Assembly (NCBI RefSeq): GCF_009909145.1
Contig: NZ_JAAAPJ010000007.1
Span: 372,001-436,000, forward strand
DNA length: 64,000 bases
Source of the DNA: Corallococcus silvisoli
GTDB taxonomy: Bacteria; Myxococcota; Myxococcia; Myxococcales; Myxococcaceae
Direction: 5' to 3'
The notes beneath the pieces were generated by a model. That model searched no databases. It saw only the letters and a list, made by a program, of their open reading frames with translations, and was not told the origin of the DNA. The translations under genes and the position numbers were made by a program. Shown piece after piece: positions 44,185 to 53,386 of the stretch. Every line of letters starts with the position of its first letter. Position 1 is the first letter of the stretch.

Positions 44185-45423
44185 CTACTTCCCGCCGTCC
44201 ACGACCCACCGCCCCCAGCCCGCCAGCGAGGCGCCATCCTCGGCGACGCGCGGGCCCTTGGCTGGGGCGCGGAAGACGGTCTCCGACAGCGCGGTGAAGC
44301 GGGCTTCATCCGCGAGCCCGTGGAGCGCGGCGCCCCACGGTTCGGCGGCGTAGGTGGCGACCTGCGCGCGGCGCTCGAGGCCCTCTCCCAGGGGGGCTTC
44401 GAAGACGACGGCGGGGATGGGGTGCTGGCCCACGGTGAAGGTCTCGCGGCGCGCCGGCGGGGTGCCAGCGGCGACGGGGGGCCACTGCCGCGGCAGGCGG
44501 ATGGCCTCGCTGACGGTGGTGAGCAGGGCCTCTTCCAGGGGCGTGGCTTCGGCCTCCAGGAAGTTCGCGCACGGGGCGTCGCCGGTGGGGCCGGTCGCTT
44601 CCTTGCGCAGGAGGAAGCCGCGCTCGGCGCCCAGGCAGACGCGGCGCACGGAGGGCGTGCCGGAGACGTCCTGGCGCACGTCGTACCAAGTGCCGGGGCC
44701 CCAGGGCCGCTCGAGCGCGGGGAGGGCGCCCACGGCGTCGGTGCCCTGGCGGAAGGACACGAGCGTGAGCTGCTGGCTGCCGCTCACGCCGAAGCCGGAG
44801 AGGGTGGTGCTGGCATCGAGCAGGCCGTGGGTGAGGTAGAGCGGCCCCGGCTTCGTGGCATAGAGGCGGTTCTCGAGAGGGCCGTCGCTGGGGCGGCGGT
44901 CGTCCAGGAAGCGCTGCGCGTCCCAGTCGCGTCCGGCGGCGGTGGTCTGTTCGGTGGAGCGCTGGCCCCGGTGTTCGGTGTCCCAGGGTTGTGTCTGCTC
45001 CATGCGCATGGGCAGGACGCGGGGCTGGGACAGGCGCGGGTGGGGCAGGGGCTTGCCCTGATCATCCGTGAACGTGACGGTGAGCCATGCCCACGGGGCC
45101 TGGACGGCGACCACCTCCAGGCTGACGTGGCCGGCCACGCCCGCGCCGCGCTCCGCGCCGGGACGGCCCCGGTGGGCGGAGAAGGCATACTCCACGCGGT
45201 CGCCCACGCGGGCGCGCTGCCATGGCGAGGCGCTGGTGACGGAGGAGACAGTCCCCGCGTCCTCCTGCTGCGCGACAGCGATGGGCGGTGGCGCGACGTC
45301 GGGCTGCTCGGTGGCGGTGGTGCCATTGGCGGGGGACGTCGCGCGAGGCTTCATGCTCTCGCAGCTGGTTCCCAGCGCGAGCGCGGCGCACAGGAGGAAG
45401 GGCCTGAAGGAAGTGCGGTGCAT
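44185..45423 (-). CDS. Putative lipoprotein of unknown function
   Basis: 412 aa from the ATG at 45423, preceded by GAGGA. A signal ends in the lipobox LGTSC. An Ala/Pro/Thr-rich linker (about 25-60) precedes a mostly beta-rich body (SLEVVAVQAPWAWLTVTF and similar). Two Cys near residues 265 and 285 may pair. No domain is recognised; a longer frame to 45756 is not supported. Confidence 0.7.
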   Translation of the reverse strand: MHRTSFRPFLLCAALALGTSCESMKPRATSPANGTTATEQPDVAPPPIAVAQQEDAGTVSSVTSASPWQRARVGDRVEYAFSAHRGRPGAERGAGVAGHVSLEVVAVQAPWAWLTVTFTDDQGKPLPHPRLSQPRVLPMRMEQTQPWDTEHRGQRSTEQTTAAGRDWDAQRFLDDRRPSDGPLENRLYATKPGPLYLTHGLLDASTTLSGFGVSGSQQLTLVSFRQGTDAVGALPALERPWGPGTWYDVRQDVSGTPSVRRVCLGAERGFLLRKEATGPTGDAPCANFLEAEATPLEEALLTTVSEAIRLPRQWPPVAAGTPPARRETFTVGQHPIPAVVFEAPLGEGLERRAQVATYAAEPWGAALHGLADEARFTALSETVFRAPAKGPRVAEDGASLAGWGRWVVDGGK

Positions 45424-45736
45424 GCGGTGGTCCTCGGGAGGGACAGGCACGCTAGATAACCGGAGCCCGATGCGGTCCCGCGCGGACCGTGGGTCGCCGT
45501 GCGGGGACAACGTGTCCTTGTCGACAGGAGTGGGCCGTGGGCGACGCCGTGAAGTCCCCGCCACGGAGGCGGCGAAGCGCTTGGCGAGGGTTTGCTCGAA
45601 CCGGGCCTTCGCGGCGCGCCTTGTCTGCCATTGAGGCATGGAGAGGCGTTTCCGCCAAACAATGCCTCCTGGTGGCAACCATCGCCCCAGCGCTGTTAGA
45701 CCCTCACCCCTGTTCCCCGCTTCCGGAGCCCCGCGC
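45424..45736. other. Divergent intergenic region (313 bp)
   Basis: Separates the leftward lipoprotein and rightward DUF4139 genes and must hold both promoters. Small in-frame ORFs here read as GC-rich shadow frames. No strong repeat, terminator or RNA structure is seen. Confidence 0.5.
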
Positions 45737-47752
45737 ATGCCCACGCCCCTGTCCATCCGCCGAGTCGTCCTCTACAAGCACGGCGTCGGCTACTTCGAGC
45801 GCCGGGGCAAGGTGACCGGCAGCGAGACCGCGCACCTGGACTTCAAGGCGCGCGACATGAACGACGTGCTCAAGTCCATGACCGTGCTGGACCTGTCCGG
45901 CGGCTCCGTGTCGGCCGTGAGCTACGACTCCACCAAGCCCCTGGAGCAGCTGCTCTCCGAGGCCACCATCCGCATCCCCGAACATGGCAGCCTCACCGCG
46001 CTGCTCGGCCAGGTGAAGGGCGCCCGCGTCCGCGCTCGCGTCGGAGGTGCCCAGGTGGAGGGCGCCATCGTCGGACTCGAATCCCTTCCCGTCGTCCAGG
46101 GTGAGGCCAGCGTCGTGCGCCCCTTCCTCACGCTGCTCGTCGGCGCCTCGCTGCGCACCTTCGACGTGCTGGAGCTGGGCGAGCTGGAGTTCCTCGACGA
46201 GGCCGTGCGCAAGGATCTGGAGTTCTACCTGGCCACCGTCATGTCCTCGTACAAGAAGGACTCCAAGCGGCTGTCCATCCTCACCGCCGGAGAGGGCCCG
46301 CGCGAGCTGTTCGTCAGCTACGTGCTGGAGTCCCCCGTGTGGAAGACCAGCTACCGCATCCTCCTGGACGAGGCGAAGCCGCCCCTCCTCCAGGGCTGGG
46401 CCCTGGTGGACAACACCGGCGACGAGGACTGGGTGGACGTGGAGCTGTCGCTCATCGCCGGCCTGCCCGTGTCCTTCGTCCACGACCTCTACAACCCCCG
46501 CTACCTGCGCAGGCCCATCGTGGAGGTGCGCTCGGAGACCGGCGTCGCGCCCGTCATCCCCGAGGAGGCGCACGAGAGCGCCTTCGCACCCGACATGGAC
46601 TCCGAAGGCGGCTTCGGCAGCCGGGGCGAGGCCCCCATGTCAAGCATGGGGCCCGTGGCCGCGTCTCCCGCGCCCGCCCCGCGGCGCAAGGGGGGCCCGG
46701 GCGCCGTGGGGGGCGGCGGTCCGCGCATCATGCGTGAGCGGCTGGAGCAGAGCACGCAGGTGAAGACCGTGACCAAGGAGGTGGGCGACCTCTTCGAGTA
46801 CGGCGTGGACCGCCCCGTGACGGTGCACCGCAACCAGAGCGCGCTCGTGCCCATCCTGCACCGCCCCTTCGCGGGCCGCCGCGTGCTGCTCTACAACCGC
46901 GCCACGCGCGAGAAGAACCCGATGGCGTGCATCGAGTTCAAGAACACCACCGGCCTCACGCTGGAGGGCGGCCCCGTCACCATCACGGAGGACGAGACCT
47001 ACGTGGGCGAGGCGATGCTCGACACCCTCAAGCCCGACGACGTGCGCTTCGTCCCCTACGCCGTGGAGCTCTCCTGCACCGTGTCCGTGGAGGAGGACCA
47101 GGAGGACGGCCCGGTGTTCCGCGCGCAGCTCCACCGGGGCACCCTGGTGGTCGAGTTCTACCACCAGCGCCGCACCAAGGTCCTCGCGCGCAACAAGGCG
47201 AAGCGCCCCCAGGTGCTCTACGTGGAGCACCCGCGCACCGGCTGGGAGCTGAAGGACACGGATGTCCCCGCGGAGACCACGGACGGCTTCTGGCGCTTCA
47301 AGCGCGACCTGGCGCCGGGCGCCTCCGACACGCTCACCGTCACCGAGCGCACCCGGGGACAGCGCCAGTACCACATCGGCAACCTGGGGTTGGACCAGGT
47401 GGCGTTCTTCCTCGACTCGCGCTTCATCGACCCGCGCGTCGCCCAGGTGCTGCGCGACGTGGTGGCGGTGCGCGAGACGCTGGCCCAGCTCACCCGCGAC
47501 GGCCAGCGCTTCAACGAGGAGCGCACCCAGCTCTTCAAGGACCAGGAGCGGATCCGCGCGAACATCGACTCGCTCAAGAGCGGCGCCTCCCAGCGCGAGC
47601 TGGTGGAGCGCTTCGTCACCAAGCTCAACGCGCAGGAGGACCGGCTGGAGACCATTGGCCGCGAGCTGGAGCGGCTGGAGCAGGAGCGCGCCCGCCTGCA
47701 GGAGGACGTCAACCAGCGCATCCAGTCGCTCGCCTACGAGGCGGACCTGTAG
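45737..47752 (+). CDS. DUF4139 domain protein
   Basis: 671 aa. The N-terminal region (MPTPLSIRRVVLYKHGVGYFERRG, cited as VLYKHGVGYF) and the body, SVSYVLESPVWKTSYRILLD-like (VWKTSYRILL) with WALVDNTGDEDWVDVELSL, are the DUF4139 signature. A Gly/Pro/Ala-rich insertion (about 285-345) splits the domain, and the end is a coiled coil (LNAQEDRLETIGRELERLEQ). No signal peptide. Members are widespread but their role is unknown. The gene converges on the amidohydrolase gene. Confidence 0.82.
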   Translation: MPTPLSIRRVVLYKHGVGYFERRGKVTGSETAHLDFKARDMNDVLKSMTVLDLSGGSVSAVSYDSTKPLEQLLSEATIRIPEHGSLTALLGQVKGARVRARVGGAQVEGAIVGLESLPVVQGEASVVRPFLTLLVGASLRTFDVLELGELEFLDEAVRKDLEFYLATVMSSYKKDSKRLSILTAGEGPRELFVSYVLESPVWKTSYRILLDEAKPPLLQGWALVDNTGDEDWVDVELSLIAGLPVSFVHDLYNPRYLRRPIVEVRSETGVAPVIPEEAHESAFAPDMDSEGGFGSRGEAPMSSMGPVAASPAPAPRRKGGPGAVGGGGPRIMRERLEQSTQVKTVTKEVGDLFEYGVDRPVTVHRNQSALVPILHRPFAGRRVLLYNRATREKNPMACIEFKNTTGLTLEGGPVTITEDETYVGEAMLDTLKPDDVRFVPYAVELSCTVSVEEDQEDGPVFRAQLHRGTLVVEFYHQRRTKVLARNKAKRPQVLYVEHPRTGWELKDTDVPAETTDGFWRFKRDLAPGASDTLTVTERTRGQRQYHIGNLGLDQVAFFLDSRFIDPRVAQVLRDVVAVRETLAQLTRDGQRFNEERTQLFKDQERIRANIDSLKSGASQRELVERFVTKLNAQEDRLETIGRELERLEQERARLQEDVNQRIQSLAYEADL

Positions 47753-47773
47753 GCCCGCCCCGGGGCGCCCGCG

Positions 47774-49483
47774 CTACTTCGCGTCCGCGCGGAACACCTC
47801 GCGGCCCGCGACCACCGTCATCCGGACCTGCGCGGTGAGCAGGTCCGCAGGTGGCGCGTCCACCGGATCCACCGACAGCGCCACGAAGTCCGCGTCCTGG
47901 CCCTGCTTCAGCCGGCCGCGCCGGTCCTCCGCGAACGACGCGTAGGCCGCGCCCACCGTGAAGCCCTCCAGCGCCTCCATTCCGCTCAGGCGCTGGTCGG
48001 GCTGCCATCCCCCGGGCGGCTGGCCGCTGGCGTCCTGCCGCGTGCGCGCCGCGTACAGCCCCGCGAGCACGTCCGGCCGCTCCACCGGGAAGTCGCTGCC
48101 CAAGGTCAGCACCGCGCCCGCGGCCTTCAGCTTCTGCCACGCATAGGCGCCGTGGATGCGCTCCGGGCCCACGCGCGTCTGCGCCCAGGGCATGTCGCTG
48201 GTGGCGTGCGTGGGCTGGACGCTCGCCACGAAGCCGTTCGCGCCCAGCCGGGCGATGTCCTGCTCCGTCATGATCTGCGCGTGCTCCACGCGGTGGCGGC
48301 CGTCCTTCTTCCCGGTGGCCTCCATCTCATGCAGCAGCGTGTCCAGGACCAGCGTGTTGGCGCGGTCGCCAATCGCATGCGTCGCGACCTGGAAGCCCCG
48401 CGCGACGAAGGCGTGCACGCGCGCGGCGTACTCCTCCGGCGACAGGAGCAGCAGTCCCTGGTGGCCGGGCTCGTCGCTGTAGGCCGCGTGGAGCGCCGCG
48501 CCGCGGCTGCCCAGCGCGCCGTCCAGGGTGAGCTTCACCGCGCGCATCGTCAGGAGCTTGCCTTGGAAGGGACCGTCCTTCAGGTACTGCTCGCGGTCCG
48601 CCGTCTGTCCATCCGCCATGGCGTAGATGCGCAGGGGCAGGGTGCCCGCCTTGTCCCAGTCCTGGAGCAGCCGGAAGGTGCGCAGGTCCATGCCCGCGTC
48701 GTGCACGCCGGTGAGGCCCACGCGCGCGCAGTGCTCCAGCGCCGCGGTGAGCCGCGCCGCGCGCTGCGCGTCCGTGGGCGCGGGCAACGCCGACGCCGCC
48801 AGGTCCATGGCGTTGTCCACCAGCACGCCGGTGGGCTCGCCGTCCGGGCCGCGCAGGATGCGGCCGCCTCGTGGATCCTTCGTGTTCCGATCGATGCGCG
48901 CGCGGCGGAGCGCCTCGCTGTTGAGCCACAGCGCGTGGCCATCCACGCGCCCCAGCGCCACGGGAGTCCGGGGGAACGCCGCGTCCAGGTCCGCGTGCGT
49001 GGGGAAGGCCTTCTCCGGCCAGTGATTCTGGTCCCAGCCTTGTCCCAGCAGCCACTCGCCCTGGTACGCGGTGGGGGGCGCCTTGGACAGCCGGTCGCGC
49101 ACCTCGTCCCGGGTCGCGGTGCCTTCCAGCCGCACGCCCACGAGCGCGCTCGCCAGCCCCGCCAGGTGCCCATGCGAGTCGGTGAGGCCGGGCACCACCG
49201 TCGCGTCGCCCAGCTCCACCACCCGAGCGGTGGGGCCCACGGCCGCCAGGACCTCCTCACGGGTGCCCACGGCGAGCACCTTGCCGTCACGCACCGCGAG
49301 CGCCTGCGCCTCCGGCCTCGCCGCATCCAACGTGCGGATGCGCTTCGCCACGTACACCGTGGGCACGCCGGGGACGGCCGGATGCTCCGAAGCCGCCGCC
49401 TCTGGCACGCGCTTGGAGCAGCCCGCCGTGCCCACCAGCAGGAGCAGGGCTCCCAGGGTCCAACCGAGACGTCCTCGCATCAT
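47774..49483 (-). CDS. YtcJ-like metal-dependent amidohydrolase, lipoprotein
   Basis: 569 aa. Signal with lipobox VGTAGC, so anchored outside the cytoplasm. The amidohydrolase superfamily barrel carries the metal motif TDSHGHL near residue 100, VEHAQIMTEQDI with a metal-binding His, and LGSDFPVE with the catalytic Asp. The end region DADFVALSVDP is typical of YtcJ/exoenzyme-regulatory type hydrolases (AepA-like). It may cleave amide or ester bonds in external compounds. An AGGAG lies 11 bases before the double ATG. Confidence 0.88.
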   Translation of the reverse strand: MMRGRLGWTLGALLLLVGTAGCSKRVPEAAASEHPAVPGVPTVYVAKRIRTLDAARPEAQALAVRDGKVLAVGTREEVLAAVGPTARVVELGDATVVPGLTDSHGHLAGLASALVGVRLEGTATRDEVRDRLSKAPPTAYQGEWLLGQGWDQNHWPEKAFPTHADLDAAFPRTPVALGRVDGHALWLNSEALRRARIDRNTKDPRGGRILRGPDGEPTGVLVDNAMDLAASALPAPTDAQRAARLTAALEHCARVGLTGVHDAGMDLRTFRLLQDWDKAGTLPLRIYAMADGQTADREQYLKDGPFQGKLLTMRAVKLTLDGALGSRGAALHAAYSDEPGHQGLLLLSPEEYAARVHAFVARGFQVATHAIGDRANTLVLDTLLHEMEATGKKDGRHRVEHAQIMTEQDIARLGANGFVASVQPTHATSDMPWAQTRVGPERIHGAYAWQKLKAAGAVLTLGSDFPVERPDVLAGLYAARTRQDASGQPPGGWQPDQRLSGMEALEGFTVGAAYASFAEDRRGRLKQGQDADFVALSVDPVDAPPADLLTAQVRMTVVAGREVFRADAK

Positions 49484-49645
49484 CCGCGCACCCGCTCCTA
49501 GCAAGCGGCCCCGGGCATCCGTCCCGGGGCATCGCGCGCGGCACTCTGACGCACGCGGTGCGCGCCGGCCAGTCCGGACGCCTGCCCGGTGGGCCTGGAT
49601 GAGGACCGCGCCGCACAACCCGTGCACGACGCTCGCGGACGGCGT

Positions 49646-50302
49646 ATGGAACGGCGCGTGAACACGGTCATCTCGCGCGGAATCCTCTTCGACCTCGACG
49701 GCACGCTGGTGGACTCGCTGCCGGACATCATCGACAGCTTCCTCCACGGCTTCACGCACCATGGCCTGCCGGCGCCCTCCGTCGCGGAGGTGCGGGCGCT
49801 CATCGGACAGCCGCTGGAGGCGATGTACGCGCGCTTCGCGCCCGCGCACGTCACCTCCCTCTGCGTGGCCTACCGCGAGCACTACCCGCTCCACTTCCAC
49901 AAGCGCTCGCGGCCCTTCCCCGGCGTGGAGCGCGTGCTGCGCACCCTGCGCGAGCGGGGCTACCTGCTCTCCGTCGCCACCACCAAGCGCGGCGACATGG
50001 CCCGCCGCTTCGTGAACGCCATGGGGCTGGCGGACCTGCTGCACCACGTGCAGGGCACGGACGGCTTCCCGCACAAGCCGGCGCCGGACGTCCTCCACCA
50101 CGCGCTCGCGGCGCTGGGGACCGGCGGGCTGTGGATGGTGGGGGACACCACGCTGGACCTGCGCGCGGGGCAGGCCGCGGGCCTCAAGACCTACGCCGTC
50201 ACCTGGGGCACCCACTCCCACGAGGAGCTCGCCAGCGCCTCGCCGGATGAGCTCCAGCCCGACCTGGAGCGGCTGCTGCACCACCTGCCCCCGCTCGGCT
50301 GA
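49646..50302 (+). CDS. HAD-superfamily phosphatase (phosphoglycolate-phosphatase-like)
   Basis: 218 aa. Motif I is LFDLDGTLVDS with the two catalytic Asp, the cap helix follows (residues about 25-80), motif II is SVATTK, motif III is the Lys of FPHKPAPD and motif IV is MVGDTTLDLRAGQAAG. This matches the Gph/PGP subgroup of HAD hydrolases. The ATG at 49646 is chosen; a GTG at 49658 is also possible. It converges on the NDH-2 gene with 9 bp between stops. Confidence 0.88.
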   Translation: MERRVNTVISRGILFDLDGTLVDSLPDIIDSFLHGFTHHGLPAPSVAEVRALIGQPLEAMYARFAPAHVTSLCVAYREHYPLHFHKRSRPFPGVERVLRTLRERGYLLSVATTKRGDMARRFVNAMGLADLLHHVQGTDGFPHKPAPDVLHHALAALGTGGLWMVGDTTLDLRAGQAAGLKTYAVTWGTHSHEELASASPDELQPDLERLLHHLPPLG

Positions 50303-50311
50303 GCGCGGGCC

Positions 50312-51718
50312 TCAGTGCTGGGGCCGGGGGTGGAGCGCCTGCACCTGACGCGCCTGTCCCCGGCTGGGCAGGGGCCCGGCGGGGAGCGTGAGCTGATCCA
50401 GCTCCCGGGGGCCAATCAACTGCACCACGTCCTTGCGGAAGAACAGGTCCAGCGTCCAGCCCATCGCCACGCGGAGCTTCGTCTCCAGCTTCGGCAGCTT
50501 CGCCAGGTAGATGGTGCGCCAGAGGAACCACGCGAAGGTGCCGGAGAACTTCAGCCCCAGGATGCGCGCCACGCCCGCGCGCTGGCCAATGGCCGCCAGC
50601 TGCCCCAGCATCTTGTAGCGGAACACCTTGCCCGGCTGGCCCTTCAGCGCCGCGCACACGTTGAGCGCCGCCTGCTTGCCCTGGCGCATCGCGTGCTGCG
50701 CGGTGGGCGGACAGGGCTTGCCGCCCTGGGTGAGGTCCGGGACCGACGCGCAGTCGCCCAGCGCCCACACGCCCGGGAAGCCGGGCACCTCCATGCGCTC
50801 GTTCACCTTGAGGCGGCCGTGCACCTTCTCGCAGGGCAGCTTCTTCAGGAGGGAGGGCGGCGTGACGCCCGCGACCCACACCACCGTCTTCGTGGGCACC
50901 ACGGAGCCATCCGGGAGCAGCACGCCCGTCTCCGTCACGTCCTCCACGCGAGTGCCCGTGCGCACCTCCACGCCATGCTCGATGAGCTTCTTGCGCGTGT
51001 ACGCGCCCAGGTCCTGGCCCAGCTCCGGCAGCACCTCCTCGCCGCCGTGCACCAGCATCACGCGCACGTTGGCGTGCTGGATGTTCGGGTAGAAGGGCAG
51101 GGCGCCATGGACGAAGTCGTTGATGGCCCCCGCCGTCTCCACGCCCGCGAACCCGCCGCCCACCACCACGAAGGTGACGATGGCGTTGCGCTGCCCCGCC
51201 GTCACGCAGTCCGCGTCCGCCTCCTCCAGCCGGTCGATGAGGGAGTTGCGCAGGAGCATCGCGTCGCCCAGCGTCTTCATGGTCAGCGAGTGCTCGCGCG
51301 GGCCCTGCCTGCCGAAGTAGTTCGTCTCCGAACCCATGGCCAGCACCACGTAGTCGTACGGCACCGCGTGGCTGTGGCCGTCCAGTCCGCCGTGCGCCAC
51401 CAGGGCCTGCTTCGCCTCCAGGTCCAGCCCGGTGACGTCGCCCTCCACGAACGACAGGCGCGGCAGCAGCTTGCGCAGGGAAATGACGATGGCGCTCGCG
51501 TTCAGGTCGCTCGCCGCCACCTCATGGAGCATGGGCGTGAAGAGGAAGTAGTTGTCGCGGCTGACCAGCGTCACCTCCACGTCGTCGCGCCCGCCCAGCC
51601 GCCGCTCCAGGTGCAGCGCCGCGTACATCCCCGCGAAGCCCCCGCCCAGGATGAGCACCCGCTTGCGCCGGGCCGGCGTCTCGACGCACATGCCTTCCGG
51701 CTGGTTGTCCGCCCCCAT
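50312..51718 (-). CDS. ndh: Type II NADH:quinone oxidoreductase (NDH-2)
   Basis: 468 aa flavoprotein that oxidises NADH and passes electrons to quinone without pumping protons. The FAD-binding Rossmann motif is VLILGGGFAGMYAALHLE, the NADH site is TFVVVGGGFAGVETAG and the second FAD motif is WALGDCASVP. VVWVAGVTPPSLL fits the AxG motif. The start has GAGGAGG upstream. The C-terminal amphipathic region (FLWRTIYLAKLPKL) is the expected membrane-attachment helix. It could lower the NADH pool under stress. Single gene. Confidence 0.9.
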   Translation of the reverse strand: MGADNQPEGMCVETPARRKRVLILGGGFAGMYAALHLERRLGGRDDVEVTLVSRDNYFLFTPMLHEVAASDLNASAIVISLRKLLPRLSFVEGDVTGLDLEAKQALVAHGGLDGHSHAVPYDYVVLAMGSETNYFGRQGPREHSLTMKTLGDAMLLRNSLIDRLEEADADCVTAGQRNAIVTFVVVGGGFAGVETAGAINDFVHGALPFYPNIQHANVRVMLVHGGEEVLPELGQDLGAYTRKKLIEHGVEVRTGTRVEDVTETGVLLPDGSVVPTKTVVWVAGVTPPSLLKKLPCEKVHGRLKVNERMEVPGFPGVWALGDCASVPDLTQGGKPCPPTAQHAMRQGKQAALNVCAALKGQPGKVFRYKMLGQLAAIGQRAGVARILGLKFSGTFAWFLWRTIYLAKLPKLETKLRVAMGWTLDLFFRKDVVQLIGPRELDQLTLPAGPLPSRGQARQVQALHPRPQH

Positions 51719-51833
51719 GCCCGCCTCCTCACGATGCGAAGAACATCACCCACCAATCTCGGGGCGCTCCGTCGCATCGGCACCTGTCACCAGCGGGGGC
51801 CCGCCTCCCCGGCCGCCGGGCGGGCCAGGGACA

Positions 51834-52607
51834 TCAGGGGTGGTTCGGGTGCAGCCGGTGCCGCCACGTCGTGCGCTGGGACGTGTAGCGCGGGTTCTCG
51901 AACAGCTTGATGAGCACCATGCCCGCCACGAAGCCGCCGATGTGCGCCCACACCGCGACGCCGCCGGACACGTCCGGCCGGAGCGTCATCAGCTGCGGCA
52001 GGCCGGTGATGAGCTGGAGCACGAACCACCACAGCAGCACGCCCCACGCCGGGATGGGGATGACGCGGATGAAGAGGAAGAGGATGAAGAGCATGTTCAC
52101 CCGCACGCGCGGGTAGAGCACCAGGTACGCGCCCAGCACCCCCGCGATGGCCCCCGACGCGCCCACCGTGGGCACCGGCGACGTGGGGTCCACCGCCACG
52201 TGCGCCGCCGCCGCCACCAGCCCGCACACCAGGTAGAAGACGAGGAAGCGCAGCCGCCCCATGCTGTCCTCGATGTTGTTGCCGAAGACCCAGAAGAACA
52301 GCACGTTGCCCAGCAGGTGCCCCCAGCTGCCGTGCAGGAACATGGACGTGAGCGGCGTGACGCGGTTGAGGGCGTCGTGGTCCACGACGCAGGCGAGCCC
52401 GTCTCCCAGCGGCACCGCCTGGCCCAGCGGCGCGCGTCCCGTGAGCTCCCCCGGCACCAGCCCCAGCTCGCAGATGCTGGTGGCCAGCGTCACCACGTTC
52501 AGGCCCGCCCCCTGGAAGAACACCCAGGTGAGGCCCAGGGCCGCCAGCAGCAGGTACGTCATCACCGGGGTGCGCAGGGTCGGGTTGTCGTCGCTGATGG
52601 GAATCAT
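51834..52607 (-). CDS. Rhomboid-family intramembrane serine protease
   Basis: 257 aa from the ATG at 52607 (MIPISDDNPT is a common start in this family; the longer frame is not). Six membrane helices are predicted. The catalytic Ser is in VGASGAIAG and the His in VWAHIGGFVAGM; HLLGNVLFFWVFGN supplies the conserved His/Asn oxyanion elements. It cleaves transmembrane substrates within the bilayer. Nothing adjacent suggests a specific substrate. Confidence 0.9.
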   Translation of the reverse strand: MIPISDDNPTLRTPVMTYLLLAALGLTWVFFQGAGLNVVTLATSICELGLVPGELTGRAPLGQAVPLGDGLACVVDHDALNRVTPLTSMFLHGSWGHLLGNVLFFWVFGNNIEDSMGRLRFLVFYLVCGLVAAAAHVAVDPTSPVPTVGASGAIAGVLGAYLVLYPRVRVNMLFILFLFIRVIPIPAWGVLLWWFVLQLITGLPQLMTLRPDVSGGVAVWAHIGGFVAGMVLIKLFENPRYTSQRTTWRHRLHPNHP

Positions 52608-52821
52608 GGCTGCCCGCCAGCATGGCCCCGCCGCCGCGCCCGCCGCCACCTCCCGTGCGCGGATGTGCGACGTCTCACGCATCACCGGAGCGTGGCGGGG
52701 CTCCTAGGAAATGAAGGTTGCCTGTTGGAGGCAATCCCTTTCACGGACCGTCCGGGACTTGGCTTCAAGGCCGCCCCGGGTGATGTTCCGCAATCGCCTT
52801 CCCTTTCATGGAGTCTGGAGC

Positions 52822-53346
52822 ATGAATTCCTTGAAGTCGTCGTCCCGCATCCCGGCGTTGCTCGTGGTGTCCGTCCTCGCCCTGGCCTTCACCGGCTGCG
52901 CAGCGCGCCGGCAGCAGGCGTACCTGGAGGACAAGGCCATGACGCACGTCTACCGCAAGCCCATCGCGGAGGTGTGGCCGGAGGCCCTCGCCGTGCTCAA
53001 GGAGAAGGGGTTCTCCATGATGAAGGGCCAGGAGGGCTACGAGGGGACGACGGAGTGGCTCATGACGAGCGCGCCGTCCTCCCTGGGCACGTCCTACGCG
53101 CGCTACCACGTGCGCGGCACCGAGCGTGGCCCTGGCCAGTGCTCCGTGGAGTTCCGCCGCCAGGACCGCACCGAGTCCCGCGGCGCGGACAACACCGACG
53201 GCCGCCCCCAGCAGCAGGGCGAGTCCGTGGTCGGCGCCGGCAACTCCCAGATGAGGCGTGACTCGGAGCTGGAGTGGCAGCTGCTCCAGAAGGTGGACCC
53301 CGCCGCCGCCTCCTCCCTCCAGGCCGAGGCGAAGAAGATCGAGTAG
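52822..53346 (+). CDS. Putative lipoprotein of unknown function
   Basis: 174 aa from the ATG at 52822 with CTGGAG just upstream. The lipobox FTGCA ends the signal. The body (THVYRKPIAEVWPEALAVLKEKGF and WLMTSAPSSLGTSYARYHV) is alpha/beta, reminiscent of BamC- or DUF3568-type lipoproteins, but I cannot assign it. The Gln-rich stretch DGRPQQQGESV precedes a helical end. It converges on rnz. Confidence 0.65.
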   Translation: MNSLKSSSRIPALLVVSVLALAFTGCAARRQQAYLEDKAMTHVYRKPIAEVWPEALAVLKEKGFSMMKGQEGYEGTTEWLMTSAPSSLGTSYARYHVRGTERGPGQCSVEFRRQDRTESRGADNTDGRPQQQGESVVGAGNSQMRRDSELEWQLLQKVDPAAASSLQAEAKKIE

Positions 53347-53386
53347 CCCCCCCACGCCCACCGGCCGCCCGCTGCGCGAGGCAAGC

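Noticed and set aside
47756..47767. CGCCCCGGGGCG palindrome as a terminator
   Set aside because: The palindrome has no loop, so it cannot fold into a hairpin of useful stability; it is also common by chance at this GC content.
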